Source: Clostridium sp. SY8519 (lineage in GTDB: Bacteria; Bacillota; Clostridia; Lachnospirales; Lachnospiraceae). From it: DNA of 64,000 nt. Shown in pieces: positions 1-9,487 of this stretch. The notes below the pieces were generated by a model. It made no database searches, was not told the DNA's origin, and saw nothing but the letters and a program-made list of their open reading frames with translations. The stretch spans positions 1 to 64,000 of the forward strand of contig NC_015737.1 in assembly GCF_000270305.1 (NCBI RefSeq), in the 5' to 3' direction. Numbering within the stretch: the first letter of the stretch is position 1; every line of letters starts with the position of its first letter. The position numbers and the translations under genes are program-made.

Positions 1-221
1 CGGAACTTCCTCCGCCGGAAGCAGTTCCTTGCTTGTCACAGCTTATCTAGCTTATCACACTGATATCTGTTTGTCAAGCATTTCTTTTCCCTCTGCCGGA
101 TCACGGTCAAGTGTCAGGCTTTGGAAGCACCGCATTTTTCGCGAGTGCCTGACTATATTACCACCGAAGTGGAGGGCTGTCAACAGGTTTTTTAACTTTT
201 ATTTCTTTTTTTCTGCGATTC
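1..221. other. Intergenic stretch, no gene recognised
   Basis: I see no convincing coding region here on either strand. On the minus strand the last bases before position 1 read GGCGGAGGAAG, which would be a good ribosome binding site for a gene starting just beyond the left edge. That would mean radA is followed by another minus-strand gene, but this cannot be confirmed from the window. Confidence 0.4.
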
Positions 222-258
222 ATACCGGGAAGCTGCGCCGCAGCAGGCTTCCCGGTAT
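222..258 (-). terminator. Hairpin directly after radA
   Basis: Perfect 12-bp arms (ATACCGGGAAGC at 222-233, its complement at 247-258) start two bases after the radA stop codon. No T-run follows on the minus strand, so this is a weak or non-classical terminator, or an RNA-stabilising 3' hairpin. Confidence 0.45.
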
Positions 259-259
259 G

Positions 260-1636
260 TTAAACCGCGCCAATTTCCCGGATCGCTTCTGTCAGTGAGC
301 GTACCGGGATCAGGCGAACCGGTGGTTTTCCTGTAATTTCCCTCATACACACCTGCGGCAGCATCACACAGTCAAAGCCCAGTTTTGCCGCTTCCTGCAC
401 ACGCTGGGCAGCCATGCTGACCGCCCGGATCTCTCCGCTGAGCCCTACTTCTCCAAAACAGATCATACGGTCGGATATCGGCATGTCCCGGTAGCTGGAA
501 ACCACTGCCAGCGCCAGCGCAAGATCCAGTCCCGGTTCGTTCATACGAATGCCGCCGGCAATATTGATATATGCATCACAGTTTGACAGCGGCAGTCCGG
601 CGCGTTTTTCCAGAACTGCCATCAGCAGATTGACTCGGTTTAAATCCGCGCCGGCCGCGGTACGTTTCGGAAAGCCGAAGCTGGTCCGGCTGACTAATGC
701 CTGCACTTCCAGCAGGATCGGCCGTGTGCCTTCGATCAGGCAGGTGACTGCAGAACCGGAGGCATTCTCCGGCCGGCCGCTGAGCATATATTCGGATGGA
801 TTCTTCACTTCTGCCAGGCCGCTTTCCCGCATTTCGAAGACACCGATCTCATTGGTGGATCCGAAGCGGTTCTTTACCCCCCGCAGAATCCGATATGCCG
901 CATGACGGTCGCCCTCAAAATACAGGACCGTATCTACCATATGTTCCAGCACACGCGGGCCGGCCACTACCCCTTCTTTGGTTACATGGCCCACCACAAA
1001 AATCGTGATCTGTTCTTCCTTGGCAAGCTGCATCAGGGCAGCCGTAGCCTGTCGAACCTGGGATACGCTGCCGGGAGCGGAAGATATTTCTTCACTGTAC
1101 ATCGTCTGGATGGAATCGATCACTGCAATCTCCGGTTTGCTGCGGCGCAGCGCATCCGTAATATCCTCCAGATTCGTCTCGCACAGCAGCAGCAGCTGAT
1201 CGGAAAAATTCCCGATCCGCTCTGCCCGGATTCTGATCTGCTGCAGGGATTCTTCGCCGGAAATATACCAGACCCGGCGTCCGTCAGCCGCAAGGCTGCG
1301 GCAGACCTGCAGCAAAAGGGTGGATTTGCCGATACCCGGGTCTCCTCCCACCAGCACCAGGGAACCGCGCACCAGGCCGCCGCCTAATACACGGTCCAGT
1401 TCATCCATACCGGTAGTCATCCGTTCTGTATGGGTGACAGATACCTGTGACAGAGGCATGGGCTTTAGTTCCTTCCCTCCGGACTTTGCAGCCCTGCCTG
1501 AGGTCCCGGCTCTCCGTTCCGTCACTTCTTCCACAAAGGTATTCCATTCATGGCATCCGGGACACTGTCCCATCCATTTGGAAGATTCATATCCGCAGTT
1601 CTGGCAGAAAAAAATCGTTTTTTTGCTTTTCGCCAT
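260..1636 (-). CDS. radA: DNA repair protein RadA/Sms
   Basis: This 458-residue protein is the RecA-like branch-migration helicase RadA, which processes recombination intermediates. The N-terminus has the C4 zinc finger (CQNCG near residue 11, CPGC near 25). A RecA-type ATPase core follows with Walker A GGDPGIGKST near residue 97 and the family-specific KNRFG motif near 255. The C-terminal third is a Lon-protease-like domain without the protease role. Length is typical of the family. The start has an AAGGAT ribosome site in a sensible position. It lies 27 bases downstream of clpC on the same strand, reproducing the clpC-radA linkage known in Firmicutes, so the two genes probably share a transcript. 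Confidence 0.97.
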   Translation of the reverse strand: MAKSKKTIFFCQNCGYESSKWMGQCPGCHEWNTFVEEVTERRAGTSGRAAKSGGKELKPMPLSQVSVTHTERMTTGMDELDRVLGGGLVRGSLVLVGGDPGIGKSTLLLQVCRSLAADGRRVWYISGEESLQQIRIRAERIGNFSDQLLLLCETNLEDITDALRRSKPEIAVIDSIQTMYSEEISSAPGSVSQVRQATAALMQLAKEEQITIFVVGHVTKEGVVAGPRVLEHMVDTVLYFEGDRHAAYRILRGVKNRFGSTNEIGVFEMRESGLAEVKNPSEYMLSGRPENASGSAVTCLIEGTRPILLEVQALVSRTSFGFPKRTAAGADLNRVNLLMAVLEKRAGLPLSNCDAYINIAGGIRMNEPGLDLALALAVVSSYRDMPISDRMICFGEVGLSGEIRAVSMAAQRVQEAAKLGFDCVMLPQVCMREITGKPPVRLIPVRSLTEAIREIGAV

Positions 1637-1663
1637 ACAATTGATATCCTTATAAAAACTCTG

Positions 1664-4141
1664 TTATTCTTCTGTCCCGGACACTTCTTTCGTGCCGTTT
1701 ACATAAAAGCGGAGCTCTCCGGATCTGGTGCCCACTTCCACTGTATCCCCGGCTTTGATGCGGCCTGCCAGAATATCCTCTGCCAGCCGGTCCTCCAGCT
1801 GTGTCTGGATCATGCGGCGCAGCGGCCGCGCGCCATACTTGGGATCAAACGCCTTCTCAGCAATATAGCGTTTGGCGGAATCCCGCACACGCAGCGTAAT
1901 GCCAAGCTGATCGGCGGCGCGTTTTTCCAGCGTTCTGGTCATCAGCGCGGCAATCTTCTTCATATGCTCTTTGGTCAGCGCATGGAACACGATAATCTCA
2001 TCGATACGATTCAGAAATTCCGGCTTGAAAATACGGCGCACTTCGGACATCACCTGTCCTTTCATGCGCTCATAATCCTGTTTGCTGTCCTCTCCGGACA
2101 CAAATCCAAGCTTCTTCGGTTCCACAATCGACTGTGCGCCTGCGTTGGATGTCATGATAATGATGGTGTTCTTAAAGTCGATTTTTCTGCCGTGGGCGTC
2201 AGTAATATGCCCGTCATCCAGCACCTGCAGCAGGATGTTAAACACATCCGGATGGGCTTTCTCAATTTCATCAAACAAAATCACGGAATACGGATGGGTA
2301 CGGACTTTGTCACTTAACTGTCCGCCCTCTTCGTATCCCACATATCCCGGCGGCGAGCCGATCATCTTGGAGACACTGTGCTTTTCCATATATTCCGACA
2401 TATCTACCCGGATCATGGCATCTTCGGAGCCAAACACCGCCTCTGCCAGCGCCTTGGAAATCTCTGTCTTGCCGACTCCGGTGGGGCCGAGAAACAGGAA
2501 GGAACCAATGGGACGCCCCGGATCCTTCAGCCCCACTCTTCCTCTGCGCACTGCTCTGGATACTGCCCGAATCGCTTCCTCCTGGGCAATTACCCTGCGG
2601 TGCAGCAGCTGCTCCATATGGGTCAGCCGGCCGGCTTCACTTTCTGTCAGTTTCTGAACAGGAATATGGGTCCAGTCGGCAATCACTTCTGCGATTTCAT
2701 TTTCACCGACTTCCAGTTTTTTCTGTTTCAGGCGCTGGTGAAAACGGGCAAGCGACCGGTCATATTCTTTCTGAAGTTTTTTCTTTTCCTCCAGAATACT
2801 GGATGCCTCCTCAAAAGAGTAGTCCGCAACGGCCTCCTCTTCCCGGACTTTCAGTTCGCCCAGGCGGTCTTTCAGCACTTTCAGACGGTCCGGGATGGCG
2901 TATTCCTTCATATGTACTTTGCTGGCGGCTTCATCCATCAGATCAATGGCCTTGTCCGGCAGGAACCGGTCGTTGATATACCGTTCGGAAAACCGCGCAG
3001 CCGCTTCGATGCCTTCATCGGTAATCTCCACCTTGTGATGCGATTCATACCTGCTGCGCAGGCCTTTCAGTATCTCAATCGTCTGCTCCACCGTCGGCTC
3101 TTCCACCGTTACCTTCTGGAACCGGCGTTCCAGTGCGGCGTCTTTTTCGATGTATTTGCGGTATTCCTCTATCGTAGTCGCGCCGATCATCTGCACTTCC
3201 CCCCGGGACAGGGCCGGTTTCATGATATTGGACGCGTCAATGGAGCCTTCCGCTCCGCCTGCGCCGATCATCATGTGCAGTTCATCCACAAAAAGGATCA
3301 CATTGCCGCAGCGCTTCACTTCTGCTAACGCGCCTTTGACCCGCTCTTCAAATTCACCCCGGTACTTGGACCCGGCAATCATGGCGGACAGGTCCAGGCT
3401 GACCACCCGTTTGTTCTGCAGGTGTTCCGGTACGGCCTGCATGACGATCCTCTGTGCCAGCCCTTCTACGATGGCGGTTTTGCCCACACCGGGCTCCCCG
3501 ATCAGGCAGGGGTTGTTCTTGCTCCTGCGGGACAGAATCTGGATCAGGCGGTTCATTTCCTCTTCCCGCCCCAAAAGCGGATCCAGCTCATCTTCTGCCG
3601 CGCGTCTGGTCAGATCGATGGAAAAATGATCCAGAATCGGCGTCTGGAGCTGGTTGATGTGTTTGCCTGATTTCAGCGCTTTGCGTTCTTCCTGGGACAG
3701 ATCCCGGTCCTTTCCGGCTGCCGTCAGCACTTCCAGATAAATCTTCCCGGTATCTGCCTGCAGCGCTTCCAGCATGCGTCTGGCCAGGCACTCCTGGGAT
3801 TCCAGGATACCTAAAAGCAGATGGAGGGTTCCGACTTCGTCACTTTTGAACCGTTCGGCCTGATTTTCCGCTTCCCGCAGAACCTGCACCGCCTCCGGCG
3901 TATACTCCAGTCTGCGCCGTCCCTGATTTCCGCTGCCCGGAAGGGCAAACTCATCAATCAGCCGGAGCAGCTCGTCAGAAGACACGGGCTGCCCTTTCAA
4001 AATCAGGGCTGCCGCGCTGTTATGCTGCAGCAGGCCGAAAAGAATATATTCAGACGACACCACATCCTGGTGCATCTTTCCGGCTGTCTCCTGTGCTGTA
4101 TCCAGCACCTGCGCAGCCTGTCTGGTATAACTCTTCTGCAT
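1664..4141 (-). CDS. clpC: ClpC, AAA+ unfoldase of the Clp protease
   Basis: About 825 residues. It unfolds substrates for ClpP. An N-terminal Clp repeat domain comes first, then AAA domain 1 with Walker A GEPGVGKT, then a middle region with a UVR-like helical segment (around [16 protein letters not shown]), then AAA domain 2 with GPTGVGKT and the C-terminal ClpB-D2-small domain. The UVR/M-domain form separates it from ClpB. The start is uncertain. The ATG at 4141 (MQKSYTRQ) matches the usual N-terminus, while an in-frame GTG at 4174 has AAAGGAG only three bases upstream and would add 11 residues. The gene follows a GntR-type regulator by a few tens of bases instead of the usual ctsR-mcsA-mcsB genes. 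Confidence 0.95.
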   Translation of the reverse strand: MQKSYTRQAAQVLDTAQETAGKMHQDVVSSEYILFGLLQHNSAAALILKGQPVSSDELLRLIDEFALPGSGNQGRRRLEYTPEAVQVLREAENQAERFKSDEVGTLHLLLGILESQECLARRMLEALQADTGKIYLEVLTAAGKDRDLSQEERKALKSGKHINQLQTPILDHFSIDLTRRAAEDELDPLLGREEEMNRLIQILSRRSKNNPCLIGEPGVGKTAIVEGLAQRIVMQAVPEHLQNKRVVSLDLSAMIAGSKYRGEFEERVKGALAEVKRCGNVILFVDELHMMIGAGGAEGSIDASNIMKPALSRGEVQMIGATTIEEYRKYIEKDAALERRFQKVTVEEPTVEQTIEILKGLRSRYESHHKVEITDEGIEAAARFSERYINDRFLPDKAIDLMDEAASKVHMKEYAIPDRLKVLKDRLGELKVREEEAVADYSFEEASSILEEKKKLQKEYDRSLARFHQRLKQKKLEVGENEIAEVIADWTHIPVQKLTESEAGRLTHMEQLLHRRVIAQEEAIRAVSRAVRRGRVGLKDPGRPIGSFLFLGPTGVGKTEISKALAEAVFGSEDAMIRVDMSEYMEKHSVSKMIGSPPGYVGYEEGGQLSDKVRTHPYSVILFDEIEKAHPDVFNILLQVLDDGHITDAHGRKIDFKNTIIIMTSNAGAQSIVEPKKLGFVSGEDSKQDYERMKGQVMSEVRRIFKPEFLNRIDEIIVFHALTKEHMKKIAALMTRTLEKRAADQLGITLRVRDSAKRYIAEKAFDPKYGARPLRRMIQTQLEDRLAEDILAGRIKAGDTVEVGTRSGELRFYVNGTKEVSGTEE

Positions 4142-4191
4142 AAAAATATCTGCATGATCCCCTGTAAGGATCACTTGCTCCTTTCATAAAA

Positions 4192-4569
4192 TCATTTTCC
4201 GTAATAACGGTCAAATATCTTGTCAATCAGCTGATGGGTTTCCTCTCTGCTGATTCCCTTGCATATAGCTTTGGCCACTGTCACCTGCATCTCATCCTGC
4301 AGTTCATCCATGGCGGCCAGTTTGTCCACATCCACAGCGATTACCGCGCCTCTTCTCCGATCCATGCGGAGAAGTCCTTCCGCGCGCAGAGAAGCATATG
4401 CTTTGTTCACTGTGTGCATGTTGATCCCGATGGTATCTGCCAGCTGTCTGACCGAAGGAAGCGCGTCGCCCTCTGAAAACTGTCCGGTCGCGATTCCGTA
4501 AATGATCTGATTGCGCAGCTGCATATACAGTGCCTCATCGCTTTCAAAATCTATCTGTATGTACATCAT
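4192..4569 (-). CDS. GntR family (YtrA-type) transcriptional regulator
   Basis: A 125-residue protein with an N-terminal winged helix-turn-helix (ALPSVRQLADTIGINMHTV near residues 40-60) and only a short C-terminal helical tail. This is the architecture of the small YtrA branch of GntR regulators, which lack a large ligand-binding domain. It is the first gene of an operon with clpC and radA. The palindromic sequence in its own promoter region suggests autoregulation, and therefore control of clpC. Its spacing to clpC is so short that translation may be coupled. The effector is unknown. Family assignment is firm; the proposed target is inference from position. Confidence 0.88.
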   Translation of the reverse strand: MMYIQIDFESDEALYMQLRNQIIYGIATGQFSEGDALPSVRQLADTIGINMHTVNKAYASLRAEGLLRMDRRRGAVIAVDVDKLAAMDELQDEMQVTVAKAICKGISREETHQLIDKIFDRYYGK

Positions 4570-4587
4570 AAAGGCATCACCTCACCC

Positions 4588-4610
4588 TTGTTATAACAGA
4601 AGTGTAACAA
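4588..4610 (-). promoter_or_regulatory. Candidate operator before the GntR-clpC-radA operon
   Basis: TTGTTA (4588-4593) and TAACAA (4605-4610) are inverted, and 4589-4598 is itself a perfect palindrome TGTTATAACA. The element is 19 bases upstream of the regulator start codon and contains a TATAAC that could be a -10 box. A GntR dimer is the obvious candidate ligand, but this is inferred only from position and symmetry. Confidence 0.5.
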
Positions 4611-4741
4611 AAACCTGTTCGATTATCCACCCTTTTCACAATTATTTTATATTTTAACCTTGAATTATTCTTTTATCTGTTGCATGCTAATAGAATACAG
4701 GCAGAAAAAATGCCGTGATTCAAGAAATACGGGGTGTTATT

Positions 4742-5437
4742 ATGAAGAAAAAATATATTACTGTCTTTTTTGCAGCATCCGCGCTCTGTGCCGCGCTGCT
4801 GATGTCCGGATGCGGTTCTTCAAAGTCCGCTTCTTCCGCTCAGTCAGAAGCGTCTGCTCAGTCAGAAACATCCGCTCAGTCAGAAACACCTGCAGCCGCC
4901 GGCTCAGAAGAAAACAGTTCCGCTTCTTCCCAGGCAGGAAACAGCAGCTCCGGCGGCAGCCAGCAGTCTGCCGCGGCAAACAGCGGTCAAAACACAACGA
5001 ACGGCAGCTCCGGCAGCAATTCCGGAAACTCTGACACAAAGTCTGACGCAGCCGCCGCCAATACGCAGCTCAGCATTACCAGCCGCTGGTACAATTCTGA
5101 CGAAGCGGTACTGGCCAATGCCACCGTCATCGTATCCAGCGGCGATAAACAGCTGTATTCCGCGGTAACGGATGCTTCCGGCAATCTGGCCGCTTTTACT
5201 GTACCCGTCAGCACGGAGCTCACCTTTACGATCAAGGATGCCTCCGGCAAGCAGCTTGCCTCTTCCCGGATCACTTATCGTTCCAGCTCCTCTTATTCTC
5301 AGCTCCTAATCCATCCGATCAGCTCCGGAAACCAGACCGTAGATGTCCCTTCCACGGACAGCGCTGTGGTATCCGCCATGTTTATCAATAAGAATCATCA
5401 AGTCGAAAATGCCGGCATCACTAAGAAGCGCGGCTAA
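4742..5437 (+). CDS. Secreted lipoprotein with low-complexity linker
   Basis: A 231-residue predicted lipoprotein. The signal peptide (MKKKY start, hydrophobic core) ends in the lipobox LMSGC with the lipidated cysteine at residue 24. A roughly 80-residue Ser/Ala/Gln/Asn-rich linker follows, including SAQSE repeats, and likely spans the cell wall. The C-terminal 120 residues look like a small beta-sandwich (ANATVIVSSGDKQLYSAVTDASG), similar in style to carboxypeptidase-regulatory-like folds. I do not recognise a specific family. The ATG at 4742 was chosen over the upstream ATG at 4715 because it begins a proper signal peptide. It is divergent from the GntR operon and has its own terminator. 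Confidence 0.85.
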   Translation: MKKKYITVFFAASALCAALLMSGCGSSKSASSAQSEASAQSETSAQSETPAAAGSEENSSASSQAGNSSSGGSQQSAAANSGQNTTNGSSGSNSGNSDTKSDAAAANTQLSITSRWYNSDEAVLANATVIVSSGDKQLYSAVTDASGNLAAFTVPVSTELTFTIKDASGKQLASSRITYRSSSSYSQLLIHPISSGNQTVDVPSTDSAVVSAMFINKNHQVENAGITKKRG

Positions 5438-5448
5438 GACTTCCATCT

Positions 5449-5476
5449 GCGCCGGGCCGCCTGCCCGGCGCTTTTT
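5449..5476 (+). terminator. Intrinsic terminator of the lipoprotein gene
   Basis: A perfect GC-rich stem (GCGCCGGGC / GCCCGGCGC) with a five-base loop is followed by TTTTT. It sits 12 bases after the stop codon. Confidence 0.92.
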
Positions 5477-5511
5477 GTGCAAAAGGCACCTTTGCCTGAT
5501 CGGACTGCCTT

Positions 5512-6435
5512 CTATTCCGGCATCATAATTTCCAGATATCTGCCAATCTCTGCCCATGCCCTGCGGGATTCCGGCATCATGCGCATGGCCATCTGAAACA
5601 CATGAAACATGCCGTCGTAGATGCTCAGCCGTACTTTGACTCCGCTTTTTTTTGCTTTTTCCGCCACCAGTTCCGAATCACTCAGGAGCATCTCATAGCT
5701 TCCCACCTGAATCAGCATCGGAGGAAATCCGTGAAAATCACCATACAGCGGCGAAAGAAACGGATTGGTCAGATCATTTGCCTGGGAATACTCCCGATTG
5801 TACAGCATGCTGTCCTGGGTGTTTCCAAACAGCGGGTCATTGTGATAATTCAGGACATACGACTCTCCGGAAGCCGTCATATCCGTCCAGGGTGACATGG
5901 CAATCAGTCCGCCGGGCAGCTTCCGGTTCTGACGTTTCAGATAATGGCACAGGCACATGGCCAGACCGCCTCCTGCCGAATCCCCGGCCACTATGATTTC
6001 TTCCGGGAACCAGCCCCGGTCAATCAGCCAGTTGTAGGCGTAAATCGCGTCTTCCAGCGCAGCCGGGTAGGGATGATCCGGTCCCACACGGTAATCCGGT
6101 GTCAATACGCTGATACCTCTGCCCAGTCTGCTGTAGGCCACCGCGAAATCCCGGTAGGCATTGCGCATGCCTGCCACATAACCGCCGCCGTGCAGCTGCA
6201 GCAGAACCATCCGGTCATTGATTTCCTCTGCTTCCAGCAGCTCCAGCCGGCAGTTTCTGCCTGCAATGATCCGATGGGAAAAATGCTCCGGCACTTTCCA
6301 TTCCGGCTCATGCAGATTCAGATTTTTCCGTAGTTCTCCGTTTTTCAGTTTCTGTCCGATCAGATTGTCCGCTGTCACCCGGGCAATCACCTCCCGCATG
6401 ACCGTACCGGTCAGACTGCTTTTTCCTTTCTTCAT
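5512..6435 (-). CDS. Alpha/beta hydrolase, HSL-type esterase
   Basis: A 307-residue enzyme of the hormone-sensitive-lipase-like esterase group, which hydrolyses short acyl or acetyl esters. It shows the oxyanion-hole motif HGGGYVAG, the nucleophile elbow GDSAGGG, and a C-terminal SDSELV...MFHVF region supplying Asp and His. No signal peptide is seen, so it should act in the cytoplasm. The start at 6435 is preferred because AGGGAG lies seven bases upstream; an in-frame ATG at 6498 has no ribosome site. It closes a three-gene run with a zinc-ribbon membrane protein and an acyltransferase-like protein, which suggests a shared ester or lipid substrate. Confidence 0.9.
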   Translation of the reverse strand: MKKGKSSLTGTVMREVIARVTADNLIGQKLKNGELRKNLNLHEPEWKVPEHFSHRIIAGRNCRLELLEAEEINDRMVLLQLHGGGYVAGMRNAYRDFAVAYSRLGRGISVLTPDYRVGPDHPYPAALEDAIYAYNWLIDRGWFPEEIIVAGDSAGGGLAMCLCHYLKRQNRKLPGGLIAMSPWTDMTASGESYVLNYHNDPLFGNTQDSMLYNREYSQANDLTNPFLSPLYGDFHGFPPMLIQVGSYEMLLSDSELVAEKAKKSGVKVRLSIYDGMFHVFQMAMRMMPESRRAWAEIGRYLEIMMPE

Positions 6436-6501
6436 ATTCTGCTCCCTGTATCTTTCCGCTATCCGACTGTCTTCTGTCAGCAGACAGTCGGCAGTCATCG
6501 C

Positions 6502-7191
6502 TTACATATGAAATCTGCGTCTTAATTCGCTGCGGGCCCGGGTGCCGCCCAGCACAATGGTCCCGGCAAAAATCACGATAACGCCAAACAGTACGCCGCC
6601 GAACGGAAGCATCCGCCAGATCAGGCCAGTCCCGAGAAAACGAAGCGCAAACGGCACCAAAGCCAGTCCGATCACCATAATCTGCAGAAAAATATAGCTC
6701 TGCCATTCTGTTTTGTGAATAAACATCAGGATCAGTATGGAGATATCCATCGCTGCCAGATAAAACGGGTACACATAATTCAGCGCCCAGCCGCGGTAAC
6801 CCAGCAGGCCGTCCAGCAAAAGCACTAGCAGAAATGCCAGCAGCGACTGAATCGCTATTTTCACTTTATGGCTGATTGCGCTGTGCATGGAAATCCGCAG
6901 GGTAAAGTATCCGTACACCATACAGCCGCCCACCAGTATGGTCCACCACATTCTGTGATGCAGATACAGATTCATCACACACAGCAGGATTTCCACAACA
7001 ATGGCCGCATAGGTATAGATATTCAGGGCGAAACGCATCCTCCGCCTGCCTCGGTCCGCATAGGGAAACACCGGCTCCACTGCCGGAATCTCCTCACCAT
7101 TCCAGTGCTCTTCCGTAACGACTGTCTTGCAGAGAGGACAAAGGCTGGAAGGATCCAGCAGAATGATTCCGCAGTTTTCACATTTTTTCAT
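6502..7191 (-). CDS. Zinc-ribbon integral membrane protein (DUF6320-like)
   Basis: A 229-residue protein beginning with a zinc ribbon (CENCG near residue 4 and CPLC near 18) and followed by about six hydrophobic segments from residue 50 onward. The layout resembles the family annotated DUF6320, an assignment I make from memory and hold loosely. The function is unknown. It sits between an acyltransferase-like gene (15-base gap) and an esterase. It may anchor or regulate that pair at the membrane, but nothing in the sequence proves this. Confidence 0.7.
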   Translation of the reverse strand: MKKCENCGIILLDPSSLCPLCKTVVTEEHWNGEEIPAVEPVFPYADRGRRRMRFALNIYTYAAIVVEILLCVMNLYLHHRMWWTILVGGCMVYGYFTLRISMHSAISHKVKIAIQSLLAFLLVLLLDGLLGYRGWALNYVYPFYLAAMDISILILMFIHKTEWQSYIFLQIMVIGLALVPFALRFLGTGLIWRMLPFGGVLFGVIVIFAGTIVLGGTRARSELRRRFHM

Positions 7192-7206
7192 GATATCGGC
7201 CCTCCC

Positions 7207-8664
7207 TTAACTGTAATATACTCCGTTGCTCTCCAGCAGTACGGGTACCCCTTCCGAAAACAGGAAGCGAAAAAACTCCTCCTGTATGCTGGGCCTGCGG
7301 AATACCGACGTAATTGTCAGCACCAGCCTGTTCTCATAGGAAATCAGGATGTTGCGCATTCCCTGTCCCTTCGTTTCGGAAATCACCGCGCTGAATTTAT
7401 CCACATATGGCTGGTATTCTTTCCGTACGTGCACAGCACCCAGATTGGATACCGTAGTCGTGGCTGCCCGTGTGGATTTATTATATGCCGCTTTCAGAGC
7501 CGGCCGTTTAAAAAGCATCGGGATTGCGCGGGACAGCAGATTTGTGGCAGTAGAAACATTCGTGGAAAACTGTTCTTCCAGATGTTCCTTGGTAATTTGT
7601 TTTCTGAGGCTTGTCCGCACCTCATCCAACACATCTTCGAAGGTGTGCATCATGTGGCGCGGGGTAAATATAGCATTCACATTGGCAAAGAAATTATTGG
7701 TTGTTACCGACTGAAAAAAAGGCCGGAGATTCACTGGGACCACAGTCACAATCGGCAGACTGAAGTCCATACTGTGCCGTTTTTCCAGATAGATTGCCCA
7801 GGTCAGAGCCGCAACAATATATTCATTGATACTGGCGTTTCTGGCTTTTGCCGCCTTTTTCAGCTCATCCAGCGGGATATTTGCCTGGAGGATGCCCACC
7901 TTTCCCGCCGGGAACTGAGGGCCATGCAAAATATAGGCCTTCCGGAAATGATACGGACGCAGCGGTTTCTTCTGGTAATTATCCGAAAAACTGTCCTCCG
8001 TACTCAGGGATGTCCGGCTGGAAAGTTTGTCTCCGCAGAATTCTGCCAGCTCCCGGTGCGCCAGGCGCAGATACTGGTACAGCAGCTCTTTCAGAAAATT
8101 AATCGCTCCCATGCCGTCCGTCAGCACATGAAAAACCTCCAGATTGATCCTCCGGCGAAAATAGGTCACCCGGAAGAGATAGTTTTTATTTGCCTCTGCA
8201 TTGATATAACGGCAGGGGTAGGTATTTTCCCGGCGGACCTGCGGCGCTTCCTGTCCGTTCTCTTCCAGATAATACCAGAACACGCCCTGACGCAGCCGTG
8301 AATTAAACAGCGGAAACTGCGGAAGAATCCGGTCCAGAGCCTCCTGCAGAAGCTGCGGCAGAATCTCCTCTTTCAATGTGACGCTGATTCGGTACACATT
8401 ACTGACGGTTTCCCCTGTAATAATCGGATACATCAGTGCCGTGTTGTCCAGTTTTCTCCAGCGGATTTCCCCGGTTCCCCTGCGGCTGCGGTAGGCCCGG
8501 AAATCCTCCTCATTCTGAGGCGGTTCGTAGGTCTGCTTTTTTTCTTTTCTCTGTCTCTTTTTTTCTTTTTTCAGCTGTTTCTCAATCTGCTTTAACTGAT
8601 CCCGGACAATTTCCAGAGATTCCTGCGCAGATACCAGATCCTGCTGATTTTCATTCTTTTTCAT
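7207..8664 (-). CDS. Condensation-fold acyltransferase-like protein
   Basis: A 485-residue protein with a charged Glu/Lys-rich coiled-coil N-terminus (about residues 1-50) followed by a chloramphenicol-acetyltransferase-like fold. The catalytic HxxxDG motif is visible as HVLTDG near residue 178, and a TVSNLGAV stretch near residue 395 corresponds to the structural motif of condensation/PapA/alcohol-acetyltransferase enzymes. The likely activity is transfer of an acyl group from CoA or a carrier to a hydroxyl or amine. There is no peptide synthetase in the neighbourhood, so it probably acts alone on a small molecule or lipid. It is the first gene of the run acyltransferase, zinc-ribbon membrane protein, esterase. 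Confidence 0.75.
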   Translation of the reverse strand: MKKNENQQDLVSAQESLEIVRDQLKQIEKQLKKEKKRQRKEKKQTYEPPQNEEDFRAYRSRRGTGEIRWRKLDNTALMYPIITGETVSNVYRISVTLKEEILPQLLQEALDRILPQFPLFNSRLRQGVFWYYLEENGQEAPQVRRENTYPCRYINAEANKNYLFRVTYFRRRINLEVFHVLTDGMGAINFLKELLYQYLRLAHRELAEFCGDKLSSRTSLSTEDSFSDNYQKKPLRPYHFRKAYILHGPQFPAGKVGILQANIPLDELKKAAKARNASINEYIVAALTWAIYLEKRHSMDFSLPIVTVVPVNLRPFFQSVTTNNFFANVNAIFTPRHMMHTFEDVLDEVRTSLRKQITKEHLEEQFSTNVSTATNLLSRAIPMLFKRPALKAAYNKSTRAATTTVSNLGAVHVRKEYQPYVDKFSAVISETKGQGMRNILISYENRLVLTITSVFRRPSIQEEFFRFLFSEGVPVLLESNGVYYS

Positions 8665-8696
8665 CTTTTACTTTATCGTTCTGTCTTCTGCTGCAT

Positions 8697-9455
8697 TCAG
8701 ATATATCTGCGGACGGCAATTCTATGGCTTCCCTTGCGGGTCACCGCTTTCTCTCCGTCATAGATCAGCTTTCCGAATCCGCGGATGGAAATCACATCTC
8801 CCGGTTTCAACATGCCGCTGTTATTTTCATACAGATATCCGTTGATAAATATTTTCTTTTCCCGAAACAGTTCCACACTCTGGCTGCGGGACAGGCGGCA
8901 GATCTTTGCCACCAGCACATCCGCCCGCGTACTTGCTACGATCAGTTCCTGGGGCTGCAGCACCGGTGCTGCTTCTTCCGGAATTTCAGCGCTTTCCCGG
9001 CACTGCACATAGGTATGGCGCACTTTGATCAGATTGTCCCTGATAAAACTGCTCATCTGCTCCTCGCAGAAGAGCCAGGCGCACTTCTCCCGGACAAAAA
9101 TATCTCCCAGCACATCCCGCCGAATTCCCAGATGCATCAGCGCACCCAGAAAATCCCGATGAATCAGTGGATCTGCAAACTTTTTCATCCGCGGTTCGAT
9201 CCGCAGACAGCAAATAGGGAATTCCACGGAATATCCCAGCTGTGCCTCGCTTCCGAAGCGAAGCATCTTCCGCTCACAGGCCTCTGTGCCGCCGTACAGC
9301 GCAAAATCCACATAAGCCAGTTCCTGTTTCATATTCAGAACTTCTGACTGTTCTTCCAGTGTCAGAAAATCAGTAAAAACGTAACGATTCTCCCGGCAGC
9401 TGCGATCTGCCAGATCCCTGATTCTCTTTTGAAATGCCGCAGCTTCCTGCTTCAT
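8697..9455 (-). CDS. ylmH: YlmH-family S4 RNA-binding protein
   Basis: A 252-residue protein with a C-terminal S4 domain (SQSVELFREKKIFINGYLYE... GDVISIRGFGKL), a small RNA-binding fold. The N-terminal two thirds match the YlmH arrangement. Family members bind rRNA or stalled 50S subunits and are linked to ribosome rescue and division-gene clusters. Here it is separated from the usual sepF/divIVA neighbours. It lies 32 bases downstream of a YbjQ-type gene in the same orientation. Confidence 0.85.
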   Translation of the reverse strand: MKQEAAAFQKRIRDLADRSCRENRYVFTDFLTLEEQSEVLNMKQELAYVDFALYGGTEACERKMLRFGSEAQLGYSVEFPICCLRIEPRMKKFADPLIHRDFLGALMHLGIRRDVLGDIFVREKCAWLFCEEQMSSFIRDNLIKVRHTYVQCRESAEIPEEAAPVLQPQELIVASTRADVLVAKICRLSRSQSVELFREKKIFINGYLYENNSGMLKPGDVISIRGFGKLIYDGEKAVTRKGSHRIAVRRYI

Positions 9456-9487
9456 CGCTCTGTTCGCCTCCTGTACTGTGCTGACAC

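Noticed and set aside
6868..8301. A 477-codon plus-strand open frame
   Set aside because: Antisense to the zinc-ribbon and acyltransferase-like genes, with no ribosome site and no domain signature.
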